Translations under genes and position numbers: made by a program
Assembly (NCBI RefSeq): GCF_025371035.1
Contig: NZ_JANZXB010000011.1
Span: forward strand, 62,001 to 126,000
Length of the DNA: 64,000 nt
Direction: 5' to 3'
Source of the DNA: Sphingomonas sp. LC-1
GTDB taxonomy: Bacteria > Pseudomonadota > Alphaproteobacteria > Sphingomonadales > Sphingomonadaceae
Shown: positions 9,266 through 18,538 of the stretch, piece by piece
Layout: each line of letters opens with the position of its first letter
Position numbering within the stretch: the stretch's first letter is position 1
Notes under the pieces: generated by a model
Seen by the model: the letters and a program-made list of their open reading frames with translations, nothing else
What the model was told of the DNA's origin: nothing
Databases searched by the model: none

Positions 9266-9871
9266 TCAGAGCCGGACGATGGCGGTGGCGATCCGTTCGG
9301 CTTCTTCGGGATCGTGCGTGACCATCAGGATCGGGATGCCGGTCCGGTCACGCACCGCCACCAGCGCATCGAGTATTTCGCCCCGCCGCGCGCGGTCGAG
9401 CGACGATAGAGGCTCGTCGAGTAGCAGGACGCGGGGGTTGCTGAGCAGGGCCCGTCCTATCGCCACGCGCCGCGCTTCGCCTCCCGACAGGCTGCGCGGC
9501 CAGCGATCGAGCAGATGGCCGATGCCCAGCATCGCGATGATGTCTTCCCAGTCCCCGCCGCCCCCCTGCATGCCGTAACGCAGATTGGCCGCAACCCGCA
9601 TATGCGGAAACAGGCGCGGCTCCTGAAAGACATAGCCGATACGGCGGCGCTCGGGCTTGACGTCGATACGGGCATCAGCGTCGAACAGCGTCTCGCCAGC
9701 GACGCGGACATGACCCGCCTCGGGGCGCAGCAACCCCGCGACCATTTGAAGAATGCTCGTCTTGCCCACGCCCGACGGCCCGAACAATATCGTCGCACCG
9801 GGGCCGGTGACGAAACTGCCCCCGATCCGGCTGTCCCCACGCCGTACCGTGACATCGACGTCAAAGGACAT
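9266..9871 (-). CDS. modC: Molybdate ABC transporter ATP-binding protein, short form
   Basis: A 201-residue ATPase with Walker A (GPSGVGKTS), Q-loop (FQEPRLFPHM), signature (LSGGEARRVAIGRALL), Walker B (VLLLDEPLSSLD) and H-loop (MVTHD). Typical ModC proteins are about 350 residues with a C-terminal TOBE/molybdate-binding domain, which is missing here. The frame ends cleanly and the ABC core is intact, so a naturally short ModC is more likely than a broken one. It overlaps the modB stop by 11 bases. Confidence 0.85.
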   Translation of the reverse strand: MSFDVDVTVRRGDSRIGGSFVTGPGATILFGPSGVGKTSILQMVAGLLRPEAGHVRVAGETLFDADARIDVKPERRRIGYVFQEPRLFPHMRVAANLRYGMQGGGGDWEDIIAMLGIGHLLDRWPRSLSGGEARRVAIGRALLSNPRVLLLDEPLSSLDRARRGEILDALVAVRDRTGIPILMVTHDPEEAERIATAIVRL

Positions 9872-10550
9872 GCAGCCCCCGCCCCATCCGACGTGCCAGC
9901 CATTCGGATATCACCAGCGCGATCAGCGACAGCAGGACCGATACGGTGGCCAGACGCCAGACCATCGCCTCTCCGCCGGGGCGCTGCAGCGCGGAGTAGA
10001 TGGCGAGCGGCAGTGTGGCCGTTTCGCCGGGCACGTTGGACACGAAGGTGATCGTCGCGCCAAACTCGCCGATCGACCGGGCGAAACCCAGGATCAGTCC
10101 CGCCAACAGGCCTGGCGCACAGAGCGGCAGCGTGATGGTGGCAAAGACACGGGCACGCCCCGCCCCCAGCGTCCGTGCGGCCTGCTCCAGACGGGGATCG
10201 ACCGCTTCGATCGATAGCCGTATCGCGCGCACGACCAGCGGCAGCGCCATCACCGCGGCAGCGATCACGGCCCCCGTCCAGCGGAACAACACGCTGACCC
10301 CGAACCACTCGCTCAGCCAATGGCCGATCGGCCCGTCCGGGCCAAAGGCGAGCAGCAACACCCAGCCCGTGACGACCGGTGGCACGACCAGGGGAAGATG
10401 GACGATCCCGTCGAGAAGAACGCGCCCCGGAAACCGTCCCCGCGCCAGCAGCCACGCCAGGGCAAAGGCGATCGGCAGGGTAACCAGCATCGCGGTGCCG
10501 CCGACCAGCAGCGACAACCGAACGATCCCCCATTCCTCCGCCGACAGCAT
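9861..10550 (-). CDS. modB: Molybdate ABC transporter permease
   Basis: A 229-residue inner-membrane permease, the usual ModB length. It has about five membrane segments and the family signatures DGIVHLPLVVPPVVTGWVLL and FARSIGEFGATITFVSN, the EAA loop that contacts the ATPase. ATG at 10550 (MLSAEEW) is chosen because ModB proteins usually start at this motif. An ATG at 10577 would overlap the end of modA by 20 bases. Confidence 0.93.
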   Translation of the reverse strand: MLSAEEWGIVRLSLLVGGTAMLVTLPIAFALAWLLARGRFPGRVLLDGIVHLPLVVPPVVTGWVLLLAFGPDGPIGHWLSEWFGVSVLFRWTGAVIAAAVMALPLVVRAIRLSIEAVDPRLEQAARTLGAGRARVFATITLPLCAPGLLAGLILGFARSIGEFGATITFVSNVPGETATLPLAIYSALQRPGGEAMVWRLATVSVLLSLIALVISEWLARRMGRGLHVL

Positions 10551-10557
10551 CAAGCCG

Positions 10558-11310
10558 TCATCGCGTGGAAAAGCCATAGCGGCGGAAGATCGCCTTGCCG
10601 TTCGCCGATAGCAGGAACCGGCGAAACCCCTCGGCTTCGGGGTTACTCGACGCCTTCAACCGGGCGAGTGGATAGGTAATCGGAGGATGGCTGGCCGCCG
10701 GGAACAGACCGACGACATGGACGCGCGGCGACGCCTTGGCATCGGTCGAATAGACGATGCCGTGCGGGGCTGCCCCCCGCTCGACCAGCGCGAGCGCGGC
10801 ACGGACGTTTTCCGCGCGCACGACATGCGGGGCGACCGCATTCCACGCGCCAAGCTTTTCGAGGGCGGCCTTGCCATATTTGCCTGCCGGAACGCTGTCG
10901 GTGTCGGCCATGGCCACCGGTCCAGCGGACAAGGTCCTGCCCAGAGTCCGGGTCGTCACCTGCCCGCCCTTGCCGACCGGCGCGATGACGACGAGGCGAT
11001 TGCCCAGAAATGCGCTGCGGGTCCTGTCCGCAAGCAGACCGTCCTTCTGGAGGACGTCCATCCACTCTTCGTCGGCGGAGGCGAACAGATCGGCCTTGCC
11101 GCCCGCCTGCACTTGTCGCGCGAGCGCGGAGGAGGCGGCGAAGGAGATGACCGGACGCGGGTGGCCGCGCTGCGCCCAGGCATTGGCGGCGGCAGTCATC
11201 GATTCCTGCAAGCTGGCCGCGGCGAGAACCAGCGGAGCGCGAGTCTGAGCGGCGGCTGACGCCGACACGAGCAAAGCGCCGACCAGCGCGACGGATCGAA
11301 ATACCATCAT
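10558..11310 (-). CDS. modA: Molybdate-binding periplasmic protein
   Basis: A 250-residue substrate-binding protein with a signal peptide ending ASAAAQT. The ModA signatures are [12 protein letters not shown] at the mature N-terminus, SFAASSALARQVQAGGKADLFASADEEWMD and ADTDSVPAGKYGKAALEKLG. It captures molybdate or tungstate for the ModBC transporter. Two ATG codons (11310, 11307) follow an AAGGGGA ribosome site. It is first in the modABC operon. Confidence 0.94.
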   Translation of the reverse strand: MMVFRSVALVGALLVSASAAAQTRAPLVLAAASLQESMTAAANAWAQRGHPRPVISFAASSALARQVQAGGKADLFASADEEWMDVLQKDGLLADRTRSAFLGNRLVVIAPVGKGGQVTTRTLGRTLSAGPVAMADTDSVPAGKYGKAALEKLGAWNAVAPHVVRAENVRAALALVERGAAPHGIVYSTDAKASPRVHVVGLFPAASHPPITYPLARLKASSNPEAEGFRRFLLSANGKAIFRRYGFSTR

Positions 11311-11407
11311 TGGCGTCCCCTTATTGTGCCTTGATGGCCATATAAGGCTGTAACGCACAAGGAACGATTCTTTCCCGTCGCGCGAAGCCGAAAGCCGGCT
11401 TTCTTCG

Positions 11408-11435
11408 ATCCTCCCCAGCCAAGCCTGGGGAGGAT
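11408..11435 (-). terminator. Hairpin downstream of lepA
   Basis: A perfect 11-bp stem (11408-11418 with 11425-11435) with a 6-base loop lies 7 bp after the lepA stop, between lepA and modA. No T-run follows on the minus strand, so it may act as an mRNA 3'-end stabiliser or a weak terminator. Confidence 0.55.
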
Positions 11436-11441
11436 TTGAGG

Positions 11442-13253
11442 TCAGGCCTCATCGCCCATGCGCAGCGCTGCGATAAAGGCTTCCTGCGGGATGCTGACCG
11501 AGCCGTACTCGCGCATCTTCGCCTTACCCTTCTTCTGCTTTTCCAGCAGCTTACGCTTACGAGTTGCGTCGCCGCCGTAGCATTTCGCGGTCACGTCCTT
11601 GCGCATGGCGGAAATCGTCTCGCGCGCGATCACCTTGCCGCCGATCGCGGCCTGGATCGGGATCTTGAACAGATGGCGCGGGATGAGTTCCTTCAGCCGC
11701 TCGCACATGCCGCGTCCGCGTGTCTCGGCGGTCCCACGGTGGACGATCATCGACAGCGCATCGACCGGCTCCTCGTTGACGAGGATGCTCATCTTGACGA
11801 GGTCGCCCTCCCGATAGCCGATCTGGTGATAGTCGAAGCTGGCATAGCCCTTCGACAGCGACTTCAAGCGGTCGTAGAAATCGAACACGACTTCATTGAG
11901 CGGCAGTTCATAGGTCGCCTGCGCACGGCCGCCGACATAGGTCAGATTCTTCTGGATACCACGCCGGTCCTGGCACAGCTTCAGGATCGAACCCAGATAT
12001 TCATCGGGGACATAGATGGTTGCCTCGATCCACGGCTCGCTGATCGACTCGATCTTGTTCGGATCGGGCATATCGGCGGGGTTGTGCAGATCGATCTGCC
12101 CGCCGCCATGCGTCAGCTCGATCTGGTACACCACCGACGGCGCGGTGGTGATCAGGTCGAGGTCATATTCACGCGTCAGACGCTCCTGGATGATCTCCAG
12201 ATGCAGCAGCCCCAGGAAGCCGCAGCGGAAGCCGAAGCCGAGCGCCGCCGACGTCTCCATCTCGAAGCTGAACGAAGCATCGTTTAGCCGCAGCTTGCTG
12301 ATCGACTCGCGCAGCTTCTCAAAGTCGTTGGCGTCGACCGGGAAAAGTCCGCAGAACACGACCGGCTGGACTTCCTTGAAGCCCGGCAGCGCCTGTTCGG
12401 TCGGCTTCTTGGCGTCGGTCAGCGTGTCGCCGACGCGCGCCTGCGCCACGTCCTTGATCTGCGCGGTAATGAAGCCGATCTCGCCGACGCCCAGCTCGGT
12501 CAGTTGCTCGATCTTCGGGCGGAAACAACCGACGCGGTCGATCAGGTGGGTGGTCCCAGCCTGCATGAACTTGATCTGCTGCCCCTTCTTCAGCGTGCCT
12601 TCCATCACGCGGACCAGGATGACGACGCCCAGATAGGGGTCGTACCAGCTGTCGACCAGCATCGCCTTCAACGGCGCGGTCGCGTCGCCCTTGGGCGCAG
12701 GGATGTTCTTGACGATCGCTTCCAGAATGTCGCCGATGCCGATGCCAGACTTTGCACTGGCCAGCACCGCACCCGACGCGTCGATGCCGATCACATCCTC
12801 GATCTCCGCGCGGACCTTTTCAGGTTCGGCGGCGGGTAGGTCGATCTTGTTGATGACGGGCACGATCTCATGGTCATGCTCGATCGACTGATAGACGTTG
12901 GCCAGCGTCTGCGCCTCGACACCCTGAGCGGCGTCGACGACCAGCAGCGCGCCTTCGCACGCCGCCAGCGACCGGCTGACCTCATAGGCGAAGTCGACAT
13001 GCCCCGGCGTGTCCATCAGGTTCAGCGTATAGGTTTCGCCATCCTGCGCCTTGTACGCCAATCGCACGGTCTGCGCCTTGATGGTGATGCCGCGTTCCTT
13101 CTCGATCTCCATATTGTCGAGAACCTGTTCGCTCATCTCGCGGTCGGTCAGGCCGCCGGTGAACTGGATCAGGCGATCGGCAAGGGTCGACTTGCCATGG
13201 TCGATATGCGCGATGATGGAAAAATTGCGAATCTTGTCGAGCGGCGTGGTCAT
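11442..13253 (-). CDS. lepA: Elongation factor 4 (ribosomal back-translocase)
   Basis: A 603-residue translational GTPase of normal LepA length. It has G1 (AHIDHGKST), G3 (DTPGHVDF), G4 (NKID), the EF-G-like domains and the LepA-specific C-terminal domain ending with [23 protein letters not shown]-type basic sequence. It acts on stalled or mistranslocated ribosomes. ATG at 13253 begins [20 protein letters not shown], as in homologues. Confidence 0.97.
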   Translation of the reverse strand: MTTPLDKIRNFSIIAHIDHGKSTLADRLIQFTGGLTDREMSEQVLDNMEIEKERGITIKAQTVRLAYKAQDGETYTLNLMDTPGHVDFAYEVSRSLAACEGALLVVDAAQGVEAQTLANVYQSIEHDHEIVPVINKIDLPAAEPEKVRAEIEDVIGIDASGAVLASAKSGIGIGDILEAIVKNIPAPKGDATAPLKAMLVDSWYDPYLGVVILVRVMEGTLKKGQQIKFMQAGTTHLIDRVGCFRPKIEQLTELGVGEIGFITAQIKDVAQARVGDTLTDAKKPTEQALPGFKEVQPVVFCGLFPVDANDFEKLRESISKLRLNDASFSFEMETSAALGFGFRCGFLGLLHLEIIQERLTREYDLDLITTAPSVVYQIELTHGGGQIDLHNPADMPDPNKIESISEPWIEATIYVPDEYLGSILKLCQDRRGIQKNLTYVGGRAQATYELPLNEVVFDFYDRLKSLSKGYASFDYHQIGYREGDLVKMSILVNEEPVDALSMIVHRGTAETRGRGMCERLKELIPRHLFKIPIQAAIGGKVIARETISAMRKDVTAKCYGGDATRKRKLLEKQKKGKAKMREYGSVSIPQEAFIAALRMGDEA

Positions 13254-13365
13254 AGTTCCGCAGCGCCTAGCCTGTCCTGAGCCGGAGTGCTAGCCGCCAG
13301 CGGCGAGGATGCAGATGCATCAAGCACGCATCCCGCAGAACATATGGTTTGTCGGGGAGCATACC

Positions 13366-13860
13366 ATGTCCAAATTCGTCTTTGTCGCCACCGTCGCGAG
13401 CCCCAGCCCAATCGCCGCGAACCCTGTCGGCGCCCAGAATGTCGCGAAGCCAATCAGCGGCCAGCGCCTTGAGGAAGCCACCGCCAGTGACGTACCCGAT
13501 TGCGTCCGCAAACCGGGTACGCTTTTGATCGTCGATGGTGACACGTCCAGCGTGACCGGTGCGTGGAACCTCGCGCCACCATCGAAGCTGCTCAAGGTTC
13601 CTATGCAACGTTCGGGCTGCGGGGGCTTCTTTGCGGTCGCTGGCGCGGTGGGTGGCAGCTATGACAACACCGATATCAGCCGGATCGTGACCCTGTCGCT
13701 CATCCAGGCTTATTCGAAGCTGGTGAGCGGTCTGGGTCTCGGCACACCGGGTGCCGCGGGTACGGCAGAGGCAGCGCCGGACAAGACGTTTGCAACAGAG
13801 GGAGAGGTCGCCCACTATTGGGGCGCCCCTCTTCTAAGAGGGGATAACGATGTGATGAAA
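13366..13860 (+). pseudogene. Remnant of a CsgG/HfaB-like secreted protein gene
   Basis: It begins well: a GGGGAG ribosome site, ATG 13366 and a signal-like N-terminus (MSKFVFVATVASPSP). It then shows stretches that resemble a sphingomonad CsgG/HfaB-family protein (VDGDTSSVTGAWNLAPPSKLLK, then GAVGGSYDNTDISRIVTLSLIQAY). From memory of the family, about 100 residues between QRSGC and the GAVGG stretch and the C-terminal domain are missing. The frame then runs without a stop into the tRNA-Pro gene. This looks like a gene shortened by internal and 3' deletion. The family match is by eye. Confidence 0.5.
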
Positions 13861-13937
13861 TGGTCGGGGAGAGAGGATTCGAACCTCCGGCCCCTGCCTC
13901 CCGAAGGCAGTGCTCTACCAGGCTGAGCTACTCCCCG
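13861..13937 (-). tRNA. tRNA-Pro (anticodon CGG)
   Basis: A 77-nt cloverleaf with a 7-bp acceptor stem (CGGGGAG/CTCCCCG), D-arm AGCTC...GAGC, anticodon stem CTGCC/GGCAG with loop TTCGGGA (anticodon CGG, reading CCG), T-arm with GGTTCGAATCC, and an encoded CCA end. Confidence 0.97.
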
Positions 13938-14054
13938 ACTAGAGAGTACGGACCGTTTTCGAAGCCTTTCGGGAAGGCCGATCCGTGCTGGAGGCGCGCC
14001 AATAGCCAGCGGTTCGGACAGGCGCAAGCGGTTTTTTATCTGTCAGGTAAATTA

Positions 14055-14873
14055 TTACAGATTGCGCCCGATCCGCCCCGCCAGATCGACCACATATTGC
14101 CACGCAACCCGCCCCGAACGGCTGCCCCGCCGCGTCGCCCAGTTGACCGCCTCCGCGCCATCGAACGGCAGGTCATAGCGTTCGGCATAGGCCCGCACGA
14201 TCGCCAGATAGCCGTCCTGGTCCAGCGTATGGAAACCCAGGCTCAGACCAAAGCGATCGGACAGCGCCATCTGATCGTCGATAACATCGCGCGGATTGAT
14301 CGCGCTGTCCTGCTCGCTGAGGTCGCGGGGCAGGAGATGGCGACGGTTCGACGTGACCAGCAGACGGACATGCGCGGGCCGCGCCTCCGCCCCGCCATCG
14401 AGCAATGAGCGCAGCGTCCGCGCCTCGCCCGCCCCATCGAAGCCCAGATCGTCGATGAAGACGGCGAAGGCGCGCTTCACCCGCTCCAGCATGGCGAACA
14501 GGTCCGGCAGGCTGTCGAGCATGTCGACCGATACCAGCGCGAGCCTTCCGGCCCTCTGCTCCTGAACGGCCGCCACGCTGGCCTTGACCAGCGCCGATTT
14601 GCCGGTGCCCCTCGCACCCCAGAGCAGCACGTCCTGCGCCGCGTGACCATCGGCCAGCCGCTCCAGATTGGCGATCAGGGACTCTCGCTGCCGGTCCAGT
14701 CCCTGAAGCAGCGCCAAGGGCACCGGCGAAAAGCTGCGCGCGGCGTGCAGCACCCCGCCCCGCCACAAATAGGCCGGGTGCGCGAGCGGATCGGCAGAGG
14801 GCTGCGGCGGGGGAGCAAGGCGTTCGAGCGCGGCGGCGATGCGCTCCAGCGCATGGGGGGCGGGGTCGGTCAT
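14055..14873 (-). CDS. DUF815-family AAA ATPase
   Basis: A 272-residue predicted ATPase with Walker A (LLWGARGTGKSALVKA), Walker B (FAVFIDDLGFDG) and sensor region (VRLLVTSNRRHLLPRD), typical of DUF815 proteins related to DnaA/Hda-like AAA modules. The role is not established. The start is ATG 14873 (MTDPAPHALERI); the open frame upstream lacks family resemblance. Confidence 0.88.
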   Translation of the reverse strand: MTDPAPHALERIAAALERLAPPPQPSADPLAHPAYLWRGGVLHAARSFSPVPLALLQGLDRQRESLIANLERLADGHAAQDVLLWGARGTGKSALVKASVAAVQEQRAGRLALVSVDMLDSLPDLFAMLERVKRAFAVFIDDLGFDGAGEARTLRSLLDGGAEARPAHVRLLVTSNRRHLLPRDLSEQDSAINPRDVIDDQMALSDRFGLSLGFHTLDQDGYLAIVRAYAERYDLPFDGAEAVNWATRRGSRSGRVAWQYVVDLAGRIGRNL

Positions 14874-14973
14874 GGCGTGGCTGTAGGGCGCGCCCCAGCG
14901 CCTGCCAAGCACCACCGGTCGGTAGCATTTCCAGCCCAAATTGCGTCGCCGTCTTTCCCCGGCGGAAAGCGGT

Positions 14974-16992
14974 TTAAAGCGCGGCGCGGTGCCTCAGGAT
15001 CACGGGATCGCCGGGTGCCAAGGCCAGCGCCTTGTCGAACAACTGTCGCGCCCCCGCCCCTTCGCCATCCGCGGCCAACGCCATGCCATAGGCATCCGCC
15101 ACCGCCGCGTTCATCGGAGCCAACCGATAGGCGGCCATCGCGTAACGCCGCGCCACCACACCGTCCCCACTTTCGGCATAGGCGATGGCCAGATCGTGCA
15201 GCAGCGCGACGTCGGCCGGACCAAGCCGGGTCCGCAGCGCTTCCAGCGTTTCGATCGCATCGTCCCACTGTCCCGCCGCCATCTGCCACGTGGCCAACAA
15301 GCGTCTGGCGGGTAGACTTTGCGGATTCTGCGAAAGGTACAAGCCCAAGGCCGTGGCCGCCGCGCGCGGCTGACCGATCCGCTGATAGCCGTCGATCAGT
15401 CGGAGCATTGCGGGTTCGTCGAAGGTGAGATTGGCCGCACGGGCATAGGAACCGACCGCTTCGGTCCTACGTCCCGTCACGGCGAGCATGTCACCATAGG
15501 CGATCTGCGCAACCGGTGCACCGGGGCTGGCGCGGACAAGGGCCTGCGCCGTTCGGATGGCTGCGGCCCGATCGCCCTGGCTGGCCAGTCCACGGATCAG
15601 GCCGAGCGCATAGGTCGGATCGGTCGGAGACTCGGCGGCTGCCAGCGCGAGGTCGCCGACGGGGCGATCGGCGCGGAAGATGGCAGCATCGCCCCGCTGG
15701 GCGCTGGTGACGCGATCGTTCAGTGCTGTGGCCTCCCCCGGCTGCGCGATGGCGGCGAGGCGGAGCGCATAACCGTCCGCATCAGTCCGTGACAATATAG
15801 GGCGCAGCGTCGCCAGCGCCGCAGCCCGGTCGCCGGATCCGATCTGCGCCAAAGCCAGCAAACGCCGCGCGGTGACGTTCATCGGTTGCATGGCGACCAG
15901 CCGCGCCCAGGCGCGAACGGCTCGCTGTGGTCGGCCCTGAGCATAGGCCAATGCGCCCTCCAGCAGCACGACCGACGGCCGGGCCGCCAGCGCTCCGTCG
16001 GTGAGTTGCAGCGCCAGTTGCGCCAGGGCGTAGCGGCCCGCTCGAGCGGCGATTACCGCCTGGAAATAGAGTGCTTCCGGACTGCCGGGCTCCGAGACCA
16101 AGGCCATCCGCGTCGCGGCCAGCGCGTCCGAGGCGCGGCCCAGATCACCCAGCGTCGCGGCATATTGGATCAAAGCGGGGTGATAATAGGCGTCACGCGC
16201 CAAGGCCGCCTCGAACCATGGCAATGCCGCCGCCAGGCCATACCGAGCCCGGACGACCTCCCCTTGCAGGGTCAGCGCGGCGGGATCGGCCGGGGCCAGC
16301 GCCACCGCCCGAGTTGCTGCCTGCGTCGCGCCCTCCATATCGCCCGCTCCGAAGCGGCTACGCCCCAAATCGGTCCAGCCTCGGGCATCCCGAGGAAAGC
16401 GAGCAACCAGTTGCTCCAGGCTGGAGCGCAGCGCGCCGCCTCCACTGCCCTGGACCGCACGAAGTTGCGCGGCAACCCGCGACATTGCGGCGTCGCGTTC
16501 GCGCGGCATATGGCCAATCGCATCCTGCGCACCCGCCACATTACCGAGCAGCAGCCGCGCCTCGGCGCGATAGGCCAGCGTATCAACCTGTGGCACGCCA
16601 TCGGCCAGCGCACGGTCGAGCGCGACCTCAGCCGTCACCCCCTGACCCAGCAACAGGCTGGTCCTGGCGAGCATCATCTGCGCCTGACCCGATTGCGGGG
16701 CGGCCTTGGCGGCTTCCCGCGCCTGGTCATGCGCGGCGTGATAATTCCCCGCCTCCAGCGCGATCGTCGCACGTCGCAGCGCCAGAACGGGGTCGACGCT
16801 CGGGCTGCCGCTATACAATAGGGTCAGCAGCCCCGCGATCGCCAATGCGATAACCGCCAGCACCGCCACGATCCTGATCCGCCGCCGAATCGAGCGCCGA
16901 CGCCAGATACGACGTTTGCGGCGCAGCATCGGATAGGGATGCGATCGCCGCCGTTCGCGCCCGGTATAGGGCTCCTTCGCGCTATCCGGCAC
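14974..16992 (-). CDS. Membrane-anchored TPR protein, exopolysaccharide-associated
   Basis: A 672-residue protein with a very basic cytoplasmic N-terminus (RRKRRIWRRRSIRRRIR), one membrane segment (about 41-62) and then some 550 residues of TPR-like helical repeats (A..A/G..Y.A spacing, many ALARDAYYHPALIQYAATLGDLG-type units). The GTG start is 2 bp after the sugar transferase stop, so they are co-transcribed. TPR proteins in such loci scaffold polysaccharide assembly or export; that role is inferred from context only. Confidence 0.8.
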   Translation of the reverse strand: MPDSAKEPYTGRERRRSHPYPMLRRKRRIWRRRSIRRRIRIVAVLAVIALAIAGLLTLLYSGSPSVDPVLALRRATIALEAGNYHAAHDQAREAAKAAPQSGQAQMMLARTSLLLGQGVTAEVALDRALADGVPQVDTLAYRAEARLLLGNVAGAQDAIGHMPRERDAAMSRVAAQLRAVQGSGGGALRSSLEQLVARFPRDARGWTDLGRSRFGAGDMEGATQAATRAVALAPADPAALTLQGEVVRARYGLAAALPWFEAALARDAYYHPALIQYAATLGDLGRASDALAATRMALVSEPGSPEALYFQAVIAARAGRYALAQLALQLTDGALAARPSVVLLEGALAYAQGRPQRAVRAWARLVAMQPMNVTARRLLALAQIGSGDRAAALATLRPILSRTDADGYALRLAAIAQPGEATALNDRVTSAQRGDAAIFRADRPVGDLALAAAESPTDPTYALGLIRGLASQGDRAAAIRTAQALVRASPGAPVAQIAYGDMLAVTGRRTEAVGSYARAANLTFDEPAMLRLIDGYQRIGQPRAAATALGLYLSQNPQSLPARRLLATWQMAAGQWDDAIETLEALRTRLGPADVALLHDLAIAYAESGDGVVARRYAMAAYRLAPMNAAVADAYGMALAADGEGAGARQLFDKALALAPGDPVILRHRAAL

Positions 16993-16994
16993 GC

Positions 16995-18383
16995 CTAGCG
17001 CGCACCCGTCGGCCAGAGGATCACGCGCAGCGTCTGCAACAGGATCAACGCGTCCAGAAAGGGCGAGTAATTCTTGGCGTAATAAAGGTCATATTCCAGC
17101 TTGTGCCGCGCATCGTCGATGGATGCGCCATAGGGATAGTTGAGCTGCGCCCAGCCGGTGATCCCCGGCTTCACCATATGCCGTTCTGCGTAAAAGGGAA
17201 TGTCCCGCTCCAATTGCTCGACGAACTGGGGGCGCTCGGGGCGGGGGCCGACGAAGCTCATCTCCCCCATCAGCACCGACCAGATCTGCGGCAATTCATC
17301 GATCCGCACCTTTCGGATGAACCGGCCGATCCGGGTGATGCGGGGATCATCCTTTTCCGCCCAGACGGCATGTCCCGCCACTTCCGCATCCTGCCGCATC
17401 GAGCGAAGCTTTAGAATGTCGAACGGCTCGTTGAAAAGGCCGATCCGGCGCTGCCGGTAAAAGGCCGGCCCGCGCGATTCGAGCCGGATCGCAATCGCGG
17501 TGATCAGGATAACGGGCAGCGCAAAGACCAGCAGAATCAGGCTGACCGAGATGTCGAAGGCGCGCTTGAACATCGCCGACCACATCCGGCCCGAGGCAAA
17601 GCCTTCGGAAAAGATGAGCCAGCTATGGCTGACCGAGGCGAGATCGATCCGCCCCGTCTGCCGCTCGAGAAAGCTTGATAGCTCACAGACTTGCACGCCG
17701 GTCGTGCGAACGCGCAGCAAATCTTGATAGGGCAAGGCGTTGCGCCGCTCCTGCAAAGCGAGCACGACCTCGCTTGCTTCCCGGTCGAGGACAAACTGTC
17801 GCAGGTTGGGAATGTCGGCGCGGGGAATGGCACCCGCGACCGCCGTCTCCGCCGCGTTCATCGCGATAGCCCCCGCCACCAGGAAGTTCGTCCCCGGCTG
17901 CCCCGCCAAGGTCATGATCGCAGCGGCACGCTCGCCCGCGCCCATCAGGATCACCCGACGCTTAAACCGATCCCCCCCCAGGATCCGCCCCATCAGCGCC
18001 CGCTCCGAGACCAGCATGACGACCGCTAGGATCATCGAAAAGAACAGGCTGGACCGCCAATAGGACAGGCTGGGGAAGAAAAAGAATATGAGCGACAGGA
18101 AGATGACCCCCATCGACACCGCGACCATCAGCCGGGCCGCGGCGAAACGCAGGGACAGGAAGGACGCCGCCGCATAGCCCCCCACCGCCAGCAACGCGAT
18201 CTGCAAAGGGATGGCGAAGCTCAACACCTGAGGCAACCGTTCGGACAGCGATCCCGGAGGATATCCGATCTGTCGTGCCCGGATCAGCCAACCCAGTTCC
18301 GCCGCCGCCATCAGCAGCACGAAATCGACCAGCCCGAGCAACAGCGCCGCATGGGGAACATAGTGTTTGAACAGGCGGATCAT
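16995..18383 (-). CDS. Polyprenyl-phosphate sugar-1-phosphate transferase (exopolysaccharide initiation)
   Basis: A 462-residue protein of the WcaJ/GumD type. It has four to five N-terminal membrane segments, a central Rossmann-like domain, another membrane segment (SLILLVFALPVILITAIAI) and a C-terminal bacterial sugar-transferase domain. That domain carries the signatures YRQRRIGLFNEPFDILKLRSM, RKVRIDELPQIWSVLMGEMSFVGPRPERP and ITGWAQLNYPYGAS. It would load the first sugar phosphate onto undecaprenyl phosphate. Divergent from the GDP-mannose pyrophosphorylase gene and upstream of the TPR gene. Confidence 0.93.
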   Translation of the reverse strand: MIRLFKHYVPHAALLLGLVDFVLLMAAAELGWLIRARQIGYPPGSLSERLPQVLSFAIPLQIALLAVGGYAAASFLSLRFAAARLMVAVSMGVIFLSLIFFFFPSLSYWRSSLFFSMILAVVMLVSERALMGRILGGDRFKRRVILMGAGERAAAIMTLAGQPGTNFLVAGAIAMNAAETAVAGAIPRADIPNLRQFVLDREASEVVLALQERRNALPYQDLLRVRTTGVQVCELSSFLERQTGRIDLASVSHSWLIFSEGFASGRMWSAMFKRAFDISVSLILLVFALPVILITAIAIRLESRGPAFYRQRRIGLFNEPFDILKLRSMRQDAEVAGHAVWAEKDDPRITRIGRFIRKVRIDELPQIWSVLMGEMSFVGPRPERPQFVEQLERDIPFYAERHMVKPGITGWAQLNYPYGASIDDARHKLEYDLYYAKNYSPFLDALILLQTLRVILWPTGAR

Positions 18384-18538
18384 CTATCTGGCGATCGTCC
18401 CCATGCGTCGCTTCGCGCAACCGTCCATAATTTTTGCAACAAATGACAAACGAAACGTGAAGAAACACGTTGTGGCATGTGACGAGGCGACCGTACGACC
18501 CGCTTGCGGGGGTCTTACGGCATTTTGAAGGGGCATTC

